Positions 25,999 through 35,263 of a DNA stretch of 64,000 bases are shown here, piece after piece. The stretch is taken from contig NZ_MBTG01000056.1 of the NCBI RefSeq assembly GCF_002027705.1, forward strand, positions 1 to 64,000. Direction: 5' to 3'. The position numbers were made by a program, and so were the translations under genes. Within the stretch, counting starts at the first letter, position 1, and each line of letters starts with the position of its first letter. The stretch comes from Paenibacillus ferrarius (GTDB taxonomy: Bacteria > Bacillota > Bacilli > Paenibacillales > NBRC-103111). Under the pieces are notes generated by a model. That model was not told where the DNA came from. It made no database searches and saw nothing but the letters and a program-made list of their open reading frames with translations.

Positions 25999-27177
25999 AT
26001 GCTTTATTGGGACTACGCGGCAACATCGCCGTTATATGAAGAAGTGATAGATACCATAGCGGAAGTGATGAAACTTCACTATGGCAATCCATCTTCCATC
26101 CATCGCCTAGGCGTTCAAGCGGAGAAGCTGCTGCATAGCTCGAAAGAAGTCATTGCAGGAAGCTTGGGCGTGCTGCCGACTCAAATTATTTGTACATCAG
26201 GTGGGACCGAGAGCAATAATTTGGCGATTAAAGGTGTGGCTTATAGCTATCGCAATCGCGGCAAGCATCTGATTACGACACAAATCGAGCATCCTTCTGT
26301 GAAGGAAGTGTTTCTACAGCTAGAGCGCGAGGGATTTCGAGTCACTTATATACCTGTTAATCATAAAGGCTGTGTGGAGCTTGATGCTCTAAAAGCGGCT
26401 ATTTGCGAGGATACTATTCTAGTCAGTGTGATGTTTGTCAATAATGAAGTCGGAACGATGCAGCCCATTCAAGAAATTGGTCAATGGCTGGCTAATTATC
26501 CGAAAGTATTGTTCCACGTCGATGCTGTACAGGGAATTGCCAAGCTGCCTTTTCATCCGAAGGAGTGGGGAGTGGATCTTTGCAGCGCATCTGCACATAA
26601 GTTTCGGGGCCCCAAAGGTGTTGGATTCTTATACCGCAGAGAAGGTGTACAGCTAGCGCCGCAGCTTGTCGGCGGAGGACAGGAATATGGTCTTCGCTCA
26701 GGCACGGAAAATGTCCCGCTCATTGTCGGTATGGCGAAAGCGCTTCGGTTATCTATGGAGCATCTGCAAGCCAAAATGGAGCAGAAATATCGCGTCCGGC
26801 ATTTGCTGGTTGAAGGAATCAGCAAGATTCCTGAACTCACGTTGACGGGTTCGGATCTGGCCGAGGAAATGGCTCCCCATATCGTTCATTTTGCTTTTGC
26901 CGGGATGAAGGCAGAAGTTGTTGTACATGCCTTGGAGCAAAGAAACATTTACATATCGACCAAGTCAGCATGCGCCTCGGACGAATCAGACCCGAGTTCG
27001 GTTATGTTAGCTTTAGGCTGCAGTCGGGAGCAAGCGGTAAGCGGCTTAAGAGTCAGCTACTCGGAAGAACATCAAGAGAAAGAGGCGGAACAGTTTCTTG
27101 CAGCCCTTCGTGAGGTTGTGAAGGAACTGGCCCCGCTGTCAAAACAAGCATCGGAAAGAAGAGGGAAGCGAAGATGA
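25999..27177 (+). CDS. Cysteine desulfurase (NifS/IscS type)
   Basis: A 392-residue PLP enzyme that removes sulfur from cysteine. It probably serves ThiI, whose gene overlaps its end by four bases (the B. subtilis nifZ-thiI arrangement). The PLP lysine is in SASAHKFRGPKGVGF. The active Cys is in KSACASDE near residue 325. The phosphate-binding GTESNN motif is also present. The ATG at 25999 is preferred because AAGGGGA lies upstream. A GTG 42 bases earlier in frame has no clear ribosome binding site. Confidence 0.93.
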   Translation: MLYWDYAATSPLYEEVIDTIAEVMKLHYGNPSSIHRLGVQAEKLLHSSKEVIAGSLGVLPTQIICTSGGTESNNLAIKGVAYSYRNRGKHLITTQIEHPSVKEVFLQLEREGFRVTYIPVNHKGCVELDALKAAICEDTILVSVMFVNNEVGTMQPIQEIGQWLANYPKVLFHVDAVQGIAKLPFHPKEWGVDLCSASAHKFRGPKGVGFLYRREGVQLAPQLVGGGQEYGLRSGTENVPLIVGMAKALRLSMEHLQAKMEQKYRVRHLLVEGISKIPELTLTGSDLAEEMAPHIVHFAFAGMKAEVVVHALEQRNIYISTKSACASDESDPSSVMLALGCSREQAVSGLRVSYSEEHQEKEAEQFLAALREVVKELAPLSKQASERRGKRR

Positions 27178-28382
27178 AACCGGATTGTTTGATTTTGCGT
27201 TTTGGCGAATTAACACTAAAAGGGAAAAATCGCAAACGATTTGAGCGCAGCGTAATGGCGCAAATTCGTAAAGTTTTGGGGTCTTTTCCCGATTTAAGGT
27301 ATATTTCTGAATACGGACGCGTATATGTGGAGCTAGGGGGAGCAGCTTACGAAGAAGCTTCGGCGGCTTTGCAGCGCGTATTTGGACTGGCGTCTTTCAG
27401 CCCTGCCTATCATGCGCCCATGGAGGTAGAAGCTATCCAAGAGATCGCTTTGCAGATCATGCAGGCTCTTCCGAAACAACCAAAAACCTTCAAGGTAACG
27501 GTACGCAGAGTAAATAAATCATTCCCGCTGGATTCGCAGCGAATGAATTATTTGGTAGGCGGGTATGTCCTGCAAGCGAGCCCTGGTTTACAGGTTGATG
27601 TGCATCAGCCTGAGGTCGAGCTTCGCGTAGAAATTCGCGAGGAACAGGTGCTTTTGTATGCGGAAGTGATTGAGGGGGCAGGCGGCTTCCCGTCCGGAAC
27701 GAGCGGCAAAGCGCTGCTAATGCTATCAGGCGGTATTGACAGTCCAGTTGCCGGATGGCTTGCCATGCGCAAGGGGCTTACGATTGAAGCGATTCACTTC
27801 CATAGCTTTCCTTACACAAGTGAGCGCGCCAAGGAAAAGGTCATTGATCTGGCGCACCAGCTAGCTTCGTACACGGACTCGTTGAAGCTTCACCTTGTTC
27901 CGTTTACTGAAGTCCAAACTTCGATTCACGGCGCTTATCAGGACAATTTATTAGTAACGCTTATAAGAAGAGCGATGTACCGCATCGCAGAGCAAATTGC
28001 TGATCGCGAAGGGTTAAACGGCTTGGTCACCGGAGAAAGCTTGGGACAAGTGGCCAGCCAAACACTGCCAAGCCTGAATGTCATTGGACGAGTGGTTACA
28101 TTGCCGCTGCTGCAGCCGCTGATGATGATGGACAAGCAAGAGATTATTCGTCTGGCTGAATCCATCGGTACTTTTCCAATCTCCATCTTACCTTATGAAG
28201 ATTGCTGTTCCCTCTTTCTTCCGCCATCCCCGAGCACGAACCCGAATCTCCGGATGGTTGAGAAAATTGAGAATAGTATGGACTTCTTGCCAGAACTCAT
28301 CGAGAGAGCCGCAGCGCAGACAGAAACCATTGAAATTGTTCATGGACAGTTGAAGAAGGTGTCAGACGCGCATTTATTCTAA
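27174..28382 (+). CDS. thiI: tRNA 4-thiouridine synthetase ThiI
   Basis: A 402-residue enzyme for s4U8 formation in tRNA. Domains: an N-terminal ferredoxin-like domain (ILRFGELTLKGKNR), a THUMP RNA-binding domain and a PP-loop ATPase with SGGIDSPVAG near residue 185. The C-terminal part has EDCCSLFLPPSP. The long rhodanese domain of E. coli ThiI is missing, as in Bacillus proteins. The ATG overlaps the desulfurase stop (ATGA), indicating translational coupling. Confidence 0.95.
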   Translation: MKPDCLILRFGELTLKGKNRKRFERSVMAQIRKVLGSFPDLRYISEYGRVYVELGGAAYEEASAALQRVFGLASFSPAYHAPMEVEAIQEIALQIMQALPKQPKTFKVTVRRVNKSFPLDSQRMNYLVGGYVLQASPGLQVDVHQPEVELRVEIREEQVLLYAEVIEGAGGFPSGTSGKALLMLSGGIDSPVAGWLAMRKGLTIEAIHFHSFPYTSERAKEKVIDLAHQLASYTDSLKLHLVPFTEVQTSIHGAYQDNLLVTLIRRAMYRIAEQIADREGLNGLVTGESLGQVASQTLPSLNVIGRVVTLPLLQPLMMMDKQEIIRLAESIGTFPISILPYEDCCSLFLPPSPSTNPNLRMVEKIENSMDFLPELIERAAAQTETIEIVHGQLKKVSDAHLF

Positions 28383-28450
28383 TGCGTTTATCGGCCTTCC
28401 GAAGGTGACCCCCGTCGCCGGCTAACCATGCATTCCGGGAGGTTGTTAGC

Positions 28451-29131
28451 ATGTTGGATGCGCTCATTTTATTTTTGCAGATTATGTTAATCAATATTGT
28501 GCTTAGTGGGGATAATGCCGTTGTGATTGCGCTGGCGAGCAAAAATCTGCCAGTCGAGCAGCGCAAGCTTGCCGTCTGGTGGGGGGCATTCGGAGCCATT
28601 GCATTGCGGCTGGTCCTGACCTTAGTAGCCGTAAGCTTGCTGGATATCCCTTACATACAGGCAGGCGGCTCGATTCTGCTCTTCTGGATCGCCATTAAGC
28701 TGCTTACCGATGATGACAGTCATGCGAATGTGAAAGAGGCGTCAACGCTTGGCAAAGCGATTTGGACCATTATCGTGGCCGACTTTGTGATGAGTCTGGA
28801 TAATGTGCTAGCCATCGCGGCTAAAGGAAACGGGAATAACACCGTCATTATTCTGGGCATCGGGCTCAGCATCCCTATCATTATTTGGGGGAGTACGCTT
28901 GTTATGAATCTGCTTCAGAAATATCCGATTCTGGTATTCATGGGTGCAGGAATTCTAGGCTATACGGCCGGTGAAATGTTCGTGAAGGACGAGAAGATGA
29001 TTGATTGGGTGCTGATTAATTATGAATATCTGCATGTCTGGATACCGATAGCAGCTGCAGCGCTGGTTATTATGATCGGATTAAGCGTCAAAGGGCTGCG
29101 GATGCATCAGCTTAAAACCAGAAACGAATAG
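28451..29131 (+). CDS. TerC-family membrane protein (YjbE type)
   Basis: A 226-residue protein of the TerC family with about seven membrane segments. The ion-binding signatures are INIVLSGDNAVVIALA near residue 15 and ADFVMSLDNVLAIAA near residue 113. Members are linked with export of manganese or other metals loaded onto secreted enzymes. The ribosome binding site GGGAGG sits inside a potential hairpin (28421-28450). No yybP-ykoY riboswitch is visible in the short upstream gap. Confidence 0.88.
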   Translation: MLDALILFLQIMLINIVLSGDNAVVIALASKNLPVEQRKLAVWWGAFGAIALRLVLTLVAVSLLDIPYIQAGGSILLFWIAIKLLTDDDSHANVKEASTLGKAIWTIIVADFVMSLDNVLAIAAKGNGNNTVIILGIGLSIPIIIWGSTLVMNLLQKYPILVFMGAGILGYTAGEMFVKDEKMIDWVLINYEYLHVWIPIAAAALVIMIGLSVKGLRMHQLKTRNE

Positions 29132-29143
29132 ATGGGAAGGAAA

Positions 29144-29178
29144 GCGCCAAGCTGGTGATGCAGCTTGGCGTTTTTTTT
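29144..29178 (+). terminator. Terminator after the TerC-like gene
   Basis: CGCCAAGCTG and CAGCTTGGCG form a perfect stem with loop GTGATG. TTTTTTTT follows. Confidence 0.92.
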
Positions 29179-29255
29179 ATACGACAAAATTGAAACTTTT
29201 TTCCAAATTTGCCGTCTATTTATGAGACAAGCAAGTTGAGAAGGGAGTCAATCGC

Positions 29256-31676
29256 GTGAATGTTAGTCCGATTACCAAAGCTTCATTTCGTTTGATAGGT
29301 AAGATAGCATGTTTGATCATTGCCTTATGGCTTCAAGGAAACGCACTTTTTTTGGAGAAAGCTCATGCTGAAACCGCGATGATTGAGATTCAATCGGAGA
29401 TCGGATTTGGAGCAGCGAACGTGAAACAAGGGGCTTGGACCCCGGTCAAGATAACTCTGCGCAATAATGGCACTGATCTATCGGGCGATTTGGTGATCAA
29501 GGTGGCCAATCCCAATGGGAACAAGGATTTTAGCTATGCGCAGCAGGTTGAGCTGCCCAAAGGCAGTACAAAAGTGGTCACGCTTCTGATACCCGGCTAT
29601 TCGTATACGAGCAGCAATAATTCCATAGCATTGTATGAAAAGTCCGTTAAAAGCGGGAAGAAAGTCCCTTTAGATGGCAAAACCTATTTGGAAGCCTTCC
29701 AGTTCCCTAAGGAGACACTGCAAGTAGGCGTCTTAGCTCGGGATGTAGATACAATGAATTTCCTGAGCTTGCTTAACCAAGCGGGGAAGAAACTAAATCT
29801 CATTCACCTGAAGCAGCAGGAAATACCACAGGAGGCACTTGGGTTAGATAGCTTTGATGTGCTCGTTTTCAATGATTTTGCATCCGATACATTGTCCAAG
29901 GAACAAGTGCAGGCTGCCAAGCTATGGGTGAAACGAGGCGGCACGCTTCTTCTAGCTGGAGGCGCAGGGTACTCGAAGACAGCAGCTCCGTTTGCTGAGA
30001 TGGCTCCTGTGGCCTATCAAGGAACAGAGTCGGTCCAAGCACTCTCCGAAGTGGCTAAAATGGGTGAGAAGGAGCTGCAGCTTACACAGCCTTTTACGCT
30101 TTCCAAAGCGTCATTGACGAAAGGCTCCGTAATTGTATATGAGAATACGCTGCCTATCTATGCTCGCAGCGCTTACGGAGACGGTTACGTGGCTTATGCT
30201 GCGTATGATTTATCTCTGAATCCAATGGCCTCGTGGAACGGTAATGCGCGATTATGGGAACAGCTATTAGCTGAGCCAATTGAAAAGGCAAACGCCTACA
30301 ACTTGAATCAAATTCGTAATGGCAATAACGGTTACTGGGAAATGAATCAGGCATTGGAGTACTTTCCGTCTTTGCTGCCGCCCAAATTAGGTGGACTTGC
30401 CATCGTACTTCTGATTTATGCGATCGTAGTTGGACCGCTGCTTTATTTGATTTTGCGCCGCTTAGATCGCAGAGAATGGGCATGGTATGTCATTCCGTTA
30501 GTTGCGATTTTTACAAGCGTTGGAATATTTCAATTCAGTGCCTCCAATCGGGGGAACAAGATGGCCCAGACGTTCAACACGGTCGCTTTGAATGGATCCG
30601 GTTCCGGAATGAAACAATCCATGACGTCTGTCTTTCTGCCAAAGGGTGGGAATCTTGAGCTCAACTTCCCGGAAAAGGGAACGGTTTCTCCGTTCTTCCA
30701 AAGCGATGTGTATCCAAACTTGCAGCTGCATGACAGCAATGAGTTTACTATTCGCCAAGAACAAGAAAGGACAATCGTTGGTCTCCAGGATATTCCGTAT
30801 TCTTCCGTCAGCAAATTAGTCTTTAACGGAGAGCAGCCAATAGAGCTGGGAAAACTTGACTATCACATTACAGAGTTGTCAGCCAACGGGACAAAAGGCG
30901 AAATTACGAACAACACCAAGAAGGATTTAACAGACGTTGCACTTCTTATCAATCAATCTTATGTCAATCTAGGAGCTGTAAAAGCCGGTGCTTCATCGAG
31001 TTTTGACACAGCGATCGGCAATCGTAATTCGAATGGGATGAATTATGGACAGCTGGCTTTTCCATTTCCAACTACGAACAGCAATCTGGATGACAGCTTA
31101 CACCAGCGTGCCATGTTAAACACGTTTATCCAACGTAAATCCAAGATTTCCGGAGGATTCACGCCGATGATTATTGGTTGGTACAAGGAACAATCATCGT
31201 TGTCGCTTACTTCGAACAGTACGGTGCCAACGGAAGAAATTACGCTGGTTGCACAAGAGATGAAGCTTGACTATGTCGCGCCTGACGGTAAAATCGTAAT
31301 TCCTAGCACGGCGATCCTGCCAGAATTCGTGGATAACCATTTGAAAATGAGTGCTGTTCAGTTTCAGGAGGGACCTTACATGCAGCTAGGCAGCGGGGAT
31401 ATCACGCTGGTGTACCACCTGCCTACTCTGCCAGGGGCTGTCTATCACAAGCTTGAGATAACTGGAGATCCTAATCCGGAAGTAAGCTTGGAATTATGGA
31501 ATGCACAAACGGGCGCATGGGAGCCATTCCCCTTAAAATCCTACCAGACATGGGAGGGAGATAAGCTGCAGCCTTATATCGTAGAGGGGAAAACGATTCG
31601 GATGAAAGTTGCGACGGTTCAAAATAATACGATGTTCCGCATTCCGGCTGTTTCTCTGGAAGGATCGGTGAAATGA
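29256..31676 (+). CDS. Large exported membrane-anchored protein of an ABC/MoxR cluster
   Basis: An 806-residue protein. Residues 1-40 form a signal peptide or anchor ending near AHAET. The ~330-residue extracellular part has beta-sandwich character (IEIQSEIGFGAANVKQG, TPVKITLRNNG), like an adhesion or matrix domain. A GATase-like stretch follows (VFNDFASDTLSKEQ, WVKRGGTLLLAGGAG). Then two hydrophobic segments (about 376-430) and a second large extracellular part. I do not recognise the family. The stop overlaps the ATG of the ABC ATPase by four bases. It probably carries out the extracytoplasmic function of the cluster. Confidence 0.85.
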   Translation: MNVSPITKASFRLIGKIACLIIALWLQGNALFLEKAHAETAMIEIQSEIGFGAANVKQGAWTPVKITLRNNGTDLSGDLVIKVANPNGNKDFSYAQQVELPKGSTKVVTLLIPGYSYTSSNNSIALYEKSVKSGKKVPLDGKTYLEAFQFPKETLQVGVLARDVDTMNFLSLLNQAGKKLNLIHLKQQEIPQEALGLDSFDVLVFNDFASDTLSKEQVQAAKLWVKRGGTLLLAGGAGYSKTAAPFAEMAPVAYQGTESVQALSEVAKMGEKELQLTQPFTLSKASLTKGSVIVYENTLPIYARSAYGDGYVAYAAYDLSLNPMASWNGNARLWEQLLAEPIEKANAYNLNQIRNGNNGYWEMNQALEYFPSLLPPKLGGLAIVLLIYAIVVGPLLYLILRRLDRREWAWYVIPLVAIFTSVGIFQFSASNRGNKMAQTFNTVALNGSGSGMKQSMTSVFLPKGGNLELNFPEKGTVSPFFQSDVYPNLQLHDSNEFTIRQEQERTIVGLQDIPYSSVSKLVFNGEQPIELGKLDYHITELSANGTKGEITNNTKKDLTDVALLINQSYVNLGAVKAGASSSFDTAIGNRNSNGMNYGQLAFPFPTTNSNLDDSLHQRAMLNTFIQRKSKISGGFTPMIIGWYKEQSSLSLTSNSTVPTEEITLVAQEMKLDYVAPDGKIVIPSTAILPEFVDNHLKMSAVQFQEGPYMQLGSGDITLVYHLPTLPGAVYHKLEITGDPNPEVSLELWNAQTGAWEPFPLKSYQTWEGDKLQPYIVEGKTIRMKVATVQNNTMFRIPAVSLEGSVK

Positions 31677-32629
31677 TGATTATAACCAAGGAGTTAACAA
31701 AACGGTATGGGAATTTTACGGCGCTGGATTCTTTAACCATGCAGATTGATAAAGGTACCGTATTTGGCTTTGTAGGTCCCAACGGAGCCGGCAAATCAAC
31801 CACGATGTCGATTCTGGCTACACTGCTGAACCCAACCTCCGGTTCGGCTCAAGTTGGCGGGTATGATGTCACCGAGAAACCAAAGGAAGTTCGCAAACTG
31901 ATCGGCTATATGCCTGACTTTTTTGGCGTCTATGACAATTTCAAAGCAACGGAATATCTCGATTTCTATGGTGCCAGTTATGGCATATCAAGAGCTGACC
32001 GCTTGAAGTTGATTCCACAGCTGCTGGATCTTGTCAATTTAACGGAAAAAGCAGATTTCTACGTGGATTCCTTATCACGAGGCATGAAGCAGCGTCTCTG
32101 CTTAGCCAGATGCCTAGTCCACGAGCCAGAGGTGCTGATTCTCGATGAACCGGCCTCAGGGCTTGATCCAAGAGCGCGAATTGAAATGCGAGAGATCCTA
32201 AAAGAACTTAAGGCGATGGGGAAAACGATCATCATCTCTTCGCATATTTTGCCGGAGCTGGCAGAGATGGTTGACGAAATAGGTGTTATCGAATATGGCA
32301 AATTGATTGCCAAAGGCAAGGTTTCAGATATTCAAAGCCGGATGAAAGCCAATCGTGTGCTGCAAGTTCGTTTGGCAAGCAGAGCGGAGGAAGCTGTCGT
32401 CTATTTGCAGCAGCAGCCGCATGTGACGATGGTGCTTCAAGATGAGAAAGGGCTGCATGTCCATTTTGGCGGGGCGGACGAGGATCAGACGAATCTGCTG
32501 GCGCGATTAATTCAAAATGGGTTTCCTCTCCTGTCGTTCAGCGAAGCATTAACGAATCTGGAAGATGTATTTCTGGAAATCACGAAAGGGGGCGGCGCAC
32601 ATGATGAACAGCAAGTTAAATTGGATTAA
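31673..32629 (+). CDS. ABC transporter ATP-binding protein
   Basis: A 318-residue ATPase. Walker A is GPNGAGKST. The Q-loop follows near residue 80. The signature is LSRGMKQR (Ser-Arg-Gly, a common variant of LSGGQ). Walker B is VLILDEPASGLDP, and the H-loop His is in SSHILPE. The C-terminal ~100 residues resemble those of gliding or export-type transporters (GldA/DrrA-like). The start overlaps the preceding gene. The end overlaps the permease by 29 bases, so the two subunits are coupled. Confidence 0.92.
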   Translation: MMIITKELTKRYGNFTALDSLTMQIDKGTVFGFVGPNGAGKSTTMSILATLLNPTSGSAQVGGYDVTEKPKEVRKLIGYMPDFFGVYDNFKATEYLDFYGASYGISRADRLKLIPQLLDLVNLTEKADFYVDSLSRGMKQRLCLARCLVHEPEVLILDEPASGLDPRARIEMREILKELKAMGKTIIISSHILPELAEMVDEIGVIEYGKLIAKGKVSDIQSRMKANRVLQVRLASRAEEAVVYLQQQPHVTMVLQDEKGLHVHFGGADEDQTNLLARLIQNGFPLLSFSEALTNLEDVFLEITKGGGAHDEQQVKLD

Positions 32630-33437
32630 TCCTGTGATGGAAAAAGAATTCCGCTTGCGGATGCGGACAATCCGATCACCGATATCCATACTGGTCTATC
32701 TGCTGGCGATTGGCTTGATTGCGCTTGGGTTCGCCTATATCAACATGAGAAACATGCAATCCGGTGTGCTTAGCACGGCTAATAGCAGCCAATTATTTTA
32801 TTTCCTGAGTGGAACTCAATTAGTTCTTATCGCCTTCATGACGCCGGGTCTAACGGCTGGGGTCATCAGCGGGGAGCGGGAAAAACAAACACTCAACATG
32901 CTTTTGACGACAGAGCAAAGCTCTGGGACGATTATTTTGAGCAAGCTGTTTGCGTCGCTTAGTTTTATGCTGCTTACGGTAGTGGCGACAATGCCGTTAT
33001 ACAGCATAGTGTTTCTATATGGCGGAGTATCTCCGCTGCAAGTGCTGTCTGTTTTTGTTTTTTATATCTTTGTGATGCTGCTCTTAGGGTCAGTTGGGAT
33101 CTTTTTTTCCACAATTCTTAAGAAAACAGTCATTTCGGTTATTGCTACGTATGGCTTTGTGCTTTTCATTTTTGGATTTACCGCATTGGCGGGACTATTT
33201 TTTGGCAATATTGGCCGCAGAGGAATGAATGAAGAAGTGCTGGGTTACTTTTTGAGCTTTAATCCGATGGCCGTTCTGGTCAGTTTAATGGTGCCGGATT
33301 TTGCCAAGGAGTTGTTTAAGGGACATACGCATCTGCAAATGTGGCATATTTTCGTGGCCGCGTACGCCGTGCTGCTGAGCCTCTTACTTTGGCTGAGTGT
33401 AAGATATTTGAGACCGATTATGAAACGTAGAAAATAA
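32601..33437 (+). CDS. ABC transporter permease
   Basis: A 278-residue permease with an N-terminal cytoplasmic stretch (NPVMEKEFRLRMRTIRS) and six membrane segments (ISILVYLLAIGLIALGF, LVLIAFMTPGLTAGVISG, and others). The first loop, GEREKQTLNMLLTTEQSS, is typical of ABC-2-type permeases. The ATG at 32601 is chosen from AGGGGG upstream. A longer frame begins at 32565 but without a matching site. It pairs with the ATPase just upstream. Confidence 0.9.
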   Translation: MMNSKLNWINPVMEKEFRLRMRTIRSPISILVYLLAIGLIALGFAYINMRNMQSGVLSTANSSQLFYFLSGTQLVLIAFMTPGLTAGVISGEREKQTLNMLLTTEQSSGTIILSKLFASLSFMLLTVVATMPLYSIVFLYGGVSPLQVLSVFVFYIFVMLLLGSVGIFFSTILKKTVISVIATYGFVLFIFGFTALAGLFFGNIGRRGMNEEVLGYFLSFNPMAVLVSLMVPDFAKELFKGHTHLQMWHIFVAAYAVLLSLLLWLSVRYLRPIMKRRK

Positions 33438-33498
33438 ATGGGTGATACAAGAAAAGGTGTAATTATCGATAAAGCCATCAGGAAGGAGCTGTCTGCTT

Positions 33499-35235
33499 AT
33501 GAAGTATACCTCGCTGGATGATCTGCTTCAGTCTGTGAAGCTGCGTCTCTTGAAAGCGAAAGGGTTGGACTACCTTTTTCGCAGTTTGACTATAGGCATT
33601 GCCTTTGCCTGTCTTTGGCTGCTTGGCGGACGGTTCTTCCTGATTAGCGGTTATCGGTATGGAGCAATCATTAGTGTGGGTGCTGCGGTTGTTATTGGAG
33701 CTGCTTGGTTATTCCTGCAGCGTCCAAAGATCATTGATGCGGCAAGGTTATTGGATCAACATGGCTTGGATGACCGTATTTCGACGGCGCTCCTAAGCAC
33801 CCGGCAAACCTCAATCGTTGCCGCCTTGCAAAGGCAGGATGCCCTTGATCAAGCAAATGGCTTTGTGGCAAAACGGTTAAAAGCCGTTGTTGCGTTCTCT
33901 GTCCCGAGAAGACGTTGGATTCCCGTTGCTGCTGGTTTAATGATCGCAGGAGGACTATTGATTCTGCCGAATTCAAATGATGCTGCGCTTCTGCATGTCA
34001 AGAAAGACAAGCAATGGATTGAAGACGAGCGGAAACAGGTCGCTGAGCTCGTGAAGGAATTGGCCGCAAAACCGTCTCCACTGCCAGTGACCAAGCAAAT
34101 GACGGAGGATCTAAAGGAGCTGGAGAAGCGCTTAAGTCAAACGCCAACGACAGCTAAAGCATTGGAGGAGCTGGAGAAATCGCTGAAGAAAATGGAAGCA
34201 GCCGTAGGAGAGCTGGAAAAACAACAACGGCATGCCGAGCAGTGGGCCGAATCGATGCAGCGGACAGAAGCGCTGCGCGAGTTAGGCAAATCTCTTGCAC
34301 AGAAGAATGCGGAAAGCGTTCAGCGCGAGGCTGCTAAGCTTGCTGAGCAAGTGCAGAAGATGACGCCGCAGCAGAAACAGCAGCTCGCCAGTGAGCTCGA
34401 GCGCTTGGCAGCCTCGGCTGCTGCCGGCTCGCCGGATGCAGAGCAGCAGCTGCGCCAGCAGCTTCAGCAGGCCGCCAGCGCGCTGCGCAGCGGTGAGGAC
34501 GCTGCAGAGCAGCTAAGCCAGCTGCAAGCCGGCCTTGCGGCTGCCAGCGCCGCGCAGCAAGCTCTGGCGCAGCAGCAAGCGCAGGCGGCGGGGGCGGCGG
34601 CAAGTCTCGCCGCCGGAGCCCTGCCGCAGGCTCGCGAGCTTGCGGCAAGCGGGGCGCAGCCGGGGCAGGCGTGGGCGACCGGCGGCCGCGCAGAGCAGTT
34701 GGCCGCTGCTGGCAGCACGGCGGCCCCAAGCGCCAGTGCTCTGCCAGCCGCAGGCGTGGCGGGAGCGAGCGCTGCGCCGAGCAGCGGCGCGGGTGCTACT
34801 GCGCCCGGAGGGGGCGCAGGCACGAGCGGAGCCGCTGGAGCAAACGGAGCCGCTGGCGCAGGTGCAGGTGCAGGTGGAGCGCCCGGGGGCGGCACAGGAG
34901 CGAATGCCGCGGCTGGGGCCGGCGGCGCATCTGGCGGCAGCGGTGCTGGTGGGACGCAAGGCGGCACGGGCGCGGGTTCGCGCGGGCTTGTAGCGACGCC
35001 GAGAGAACGCTTCGGCACCGGAGGCACCTACATCGATGGCGGGCCAAGCCGCGGGGGCGGCGAAGTCAGCCAAGGCGGATCGGCTCCGGCCATTGATGGA
35101 GCCTCGCGTCCGTACGAAGATGTCTATGCCGATTACGCGGCAGAAGCTTCAAGCTCGCTGAATCGCACCGAGCTCCCGCAGCATATGCAAAATATCGTGC
35201 GAGATTACTTCTTGGAAATTCAACCACAACGGTAG
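33499..35235 (+). CDS. Coiled-coil membrane protein with long Gly/Ala-rich tail
   Basis: A 578-residue protein. Two membrane segments lie near residues 28-72 (FACLWLLGGRFFL, AIISVGAAVVIGAAWLFL), with a third near 138-156. A long alpha-helical coiled coil follows (~170-360; Lys/Glu-rich then Ala/Gln-rich). The tail of ~150 residues is a low-complexity stretch of Ala and Gly runs, with many GAG and GGT-type repeats. The order suggests DUF4175-type architecture, but I am not sure. DNA of the tail is far more GC-rich than the surroundings. The ATG at 33499 follows AGGAAGGAG. Confidence 0.85.
   Translation: MKYTSLDDLLQSVKLRLLKAKGLDYLFRSLTIGIAFACLWLLGGRFFLISGYRYGAIISVGAAVVIGAAWLFLQRPKIIDAARLLDQHGLDDRISTALLSTRQTSIVAALQRQDALDQANGFVAKRLKAVVAFSVPRRRWIPVAAGLMIAGGLLILPNSNDAALLHVKKDKQWIEDERKQVAELVKELAAKPSPLPVTKQMTEDLKELEKRLSQTPTTAKALEELEKSLKKMEAAVGELEKQQRHAEQWAESMQRTEALRELGKSLAQKNAESVQREAAKLAEQVQKMTPQQKQQLASELERLAASAAAGSPDAEQQLRQQLQQAASALRSGEDAAEQLSQLQAGLAAASAAQQALAQQQAQAAGAAASLAAGALPQARELAASGAQPGQAWATGGRAEQLAAAGSTAAPSASALPAAGVAGASAAPSSGAGATAPGGGAGTSGAAGANGAAGAGAGAGGAPGGGTGANAAAGAGGASGGSGAGGTQGGTGAGSRGLVATPRERFGTGGTYIDGGPSRGGGEVSQGGSAPAIDGASRPYEDVYADYAAEASSSLNRTELPQHMQNIVRDYFLEIQPQR
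34380..35060. other. GC-rich low-complexity coding stretch
   Basis: Within the coiled-coil membrane protein gene, about 680 bases have a GC content I estimate visually as well above 65 percent. Short motifs such as GCGGGC, GGCGCA and GGAGCC recur. Long open frames appear on all other strands and frames here, which is typical of GC-rich low-stop DNA and not evidence of extra genes. Confidence 0.75.
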
Positions 35236-35263
35236 TTTGAGAGGAACAGGAGGGGCAGAATTA

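Noticed and set aside
28383..28450. Possible yybP-ykoY manganese riboswitch before the TerC-like gene
   Set aside because: Only 68 bases are available and the conserved motifs of that riboswitch are absent. I see only a short hairpin around the ribosome binding site.
34334..35096. Long open frames on the other strands across the GC-rich tail
   Set aside because: They are Arg/Pro/Ala-rich shadows of a low-stop, GC-rich repetitive region, lack ribosome binding sites and lie inside a well supported gene.
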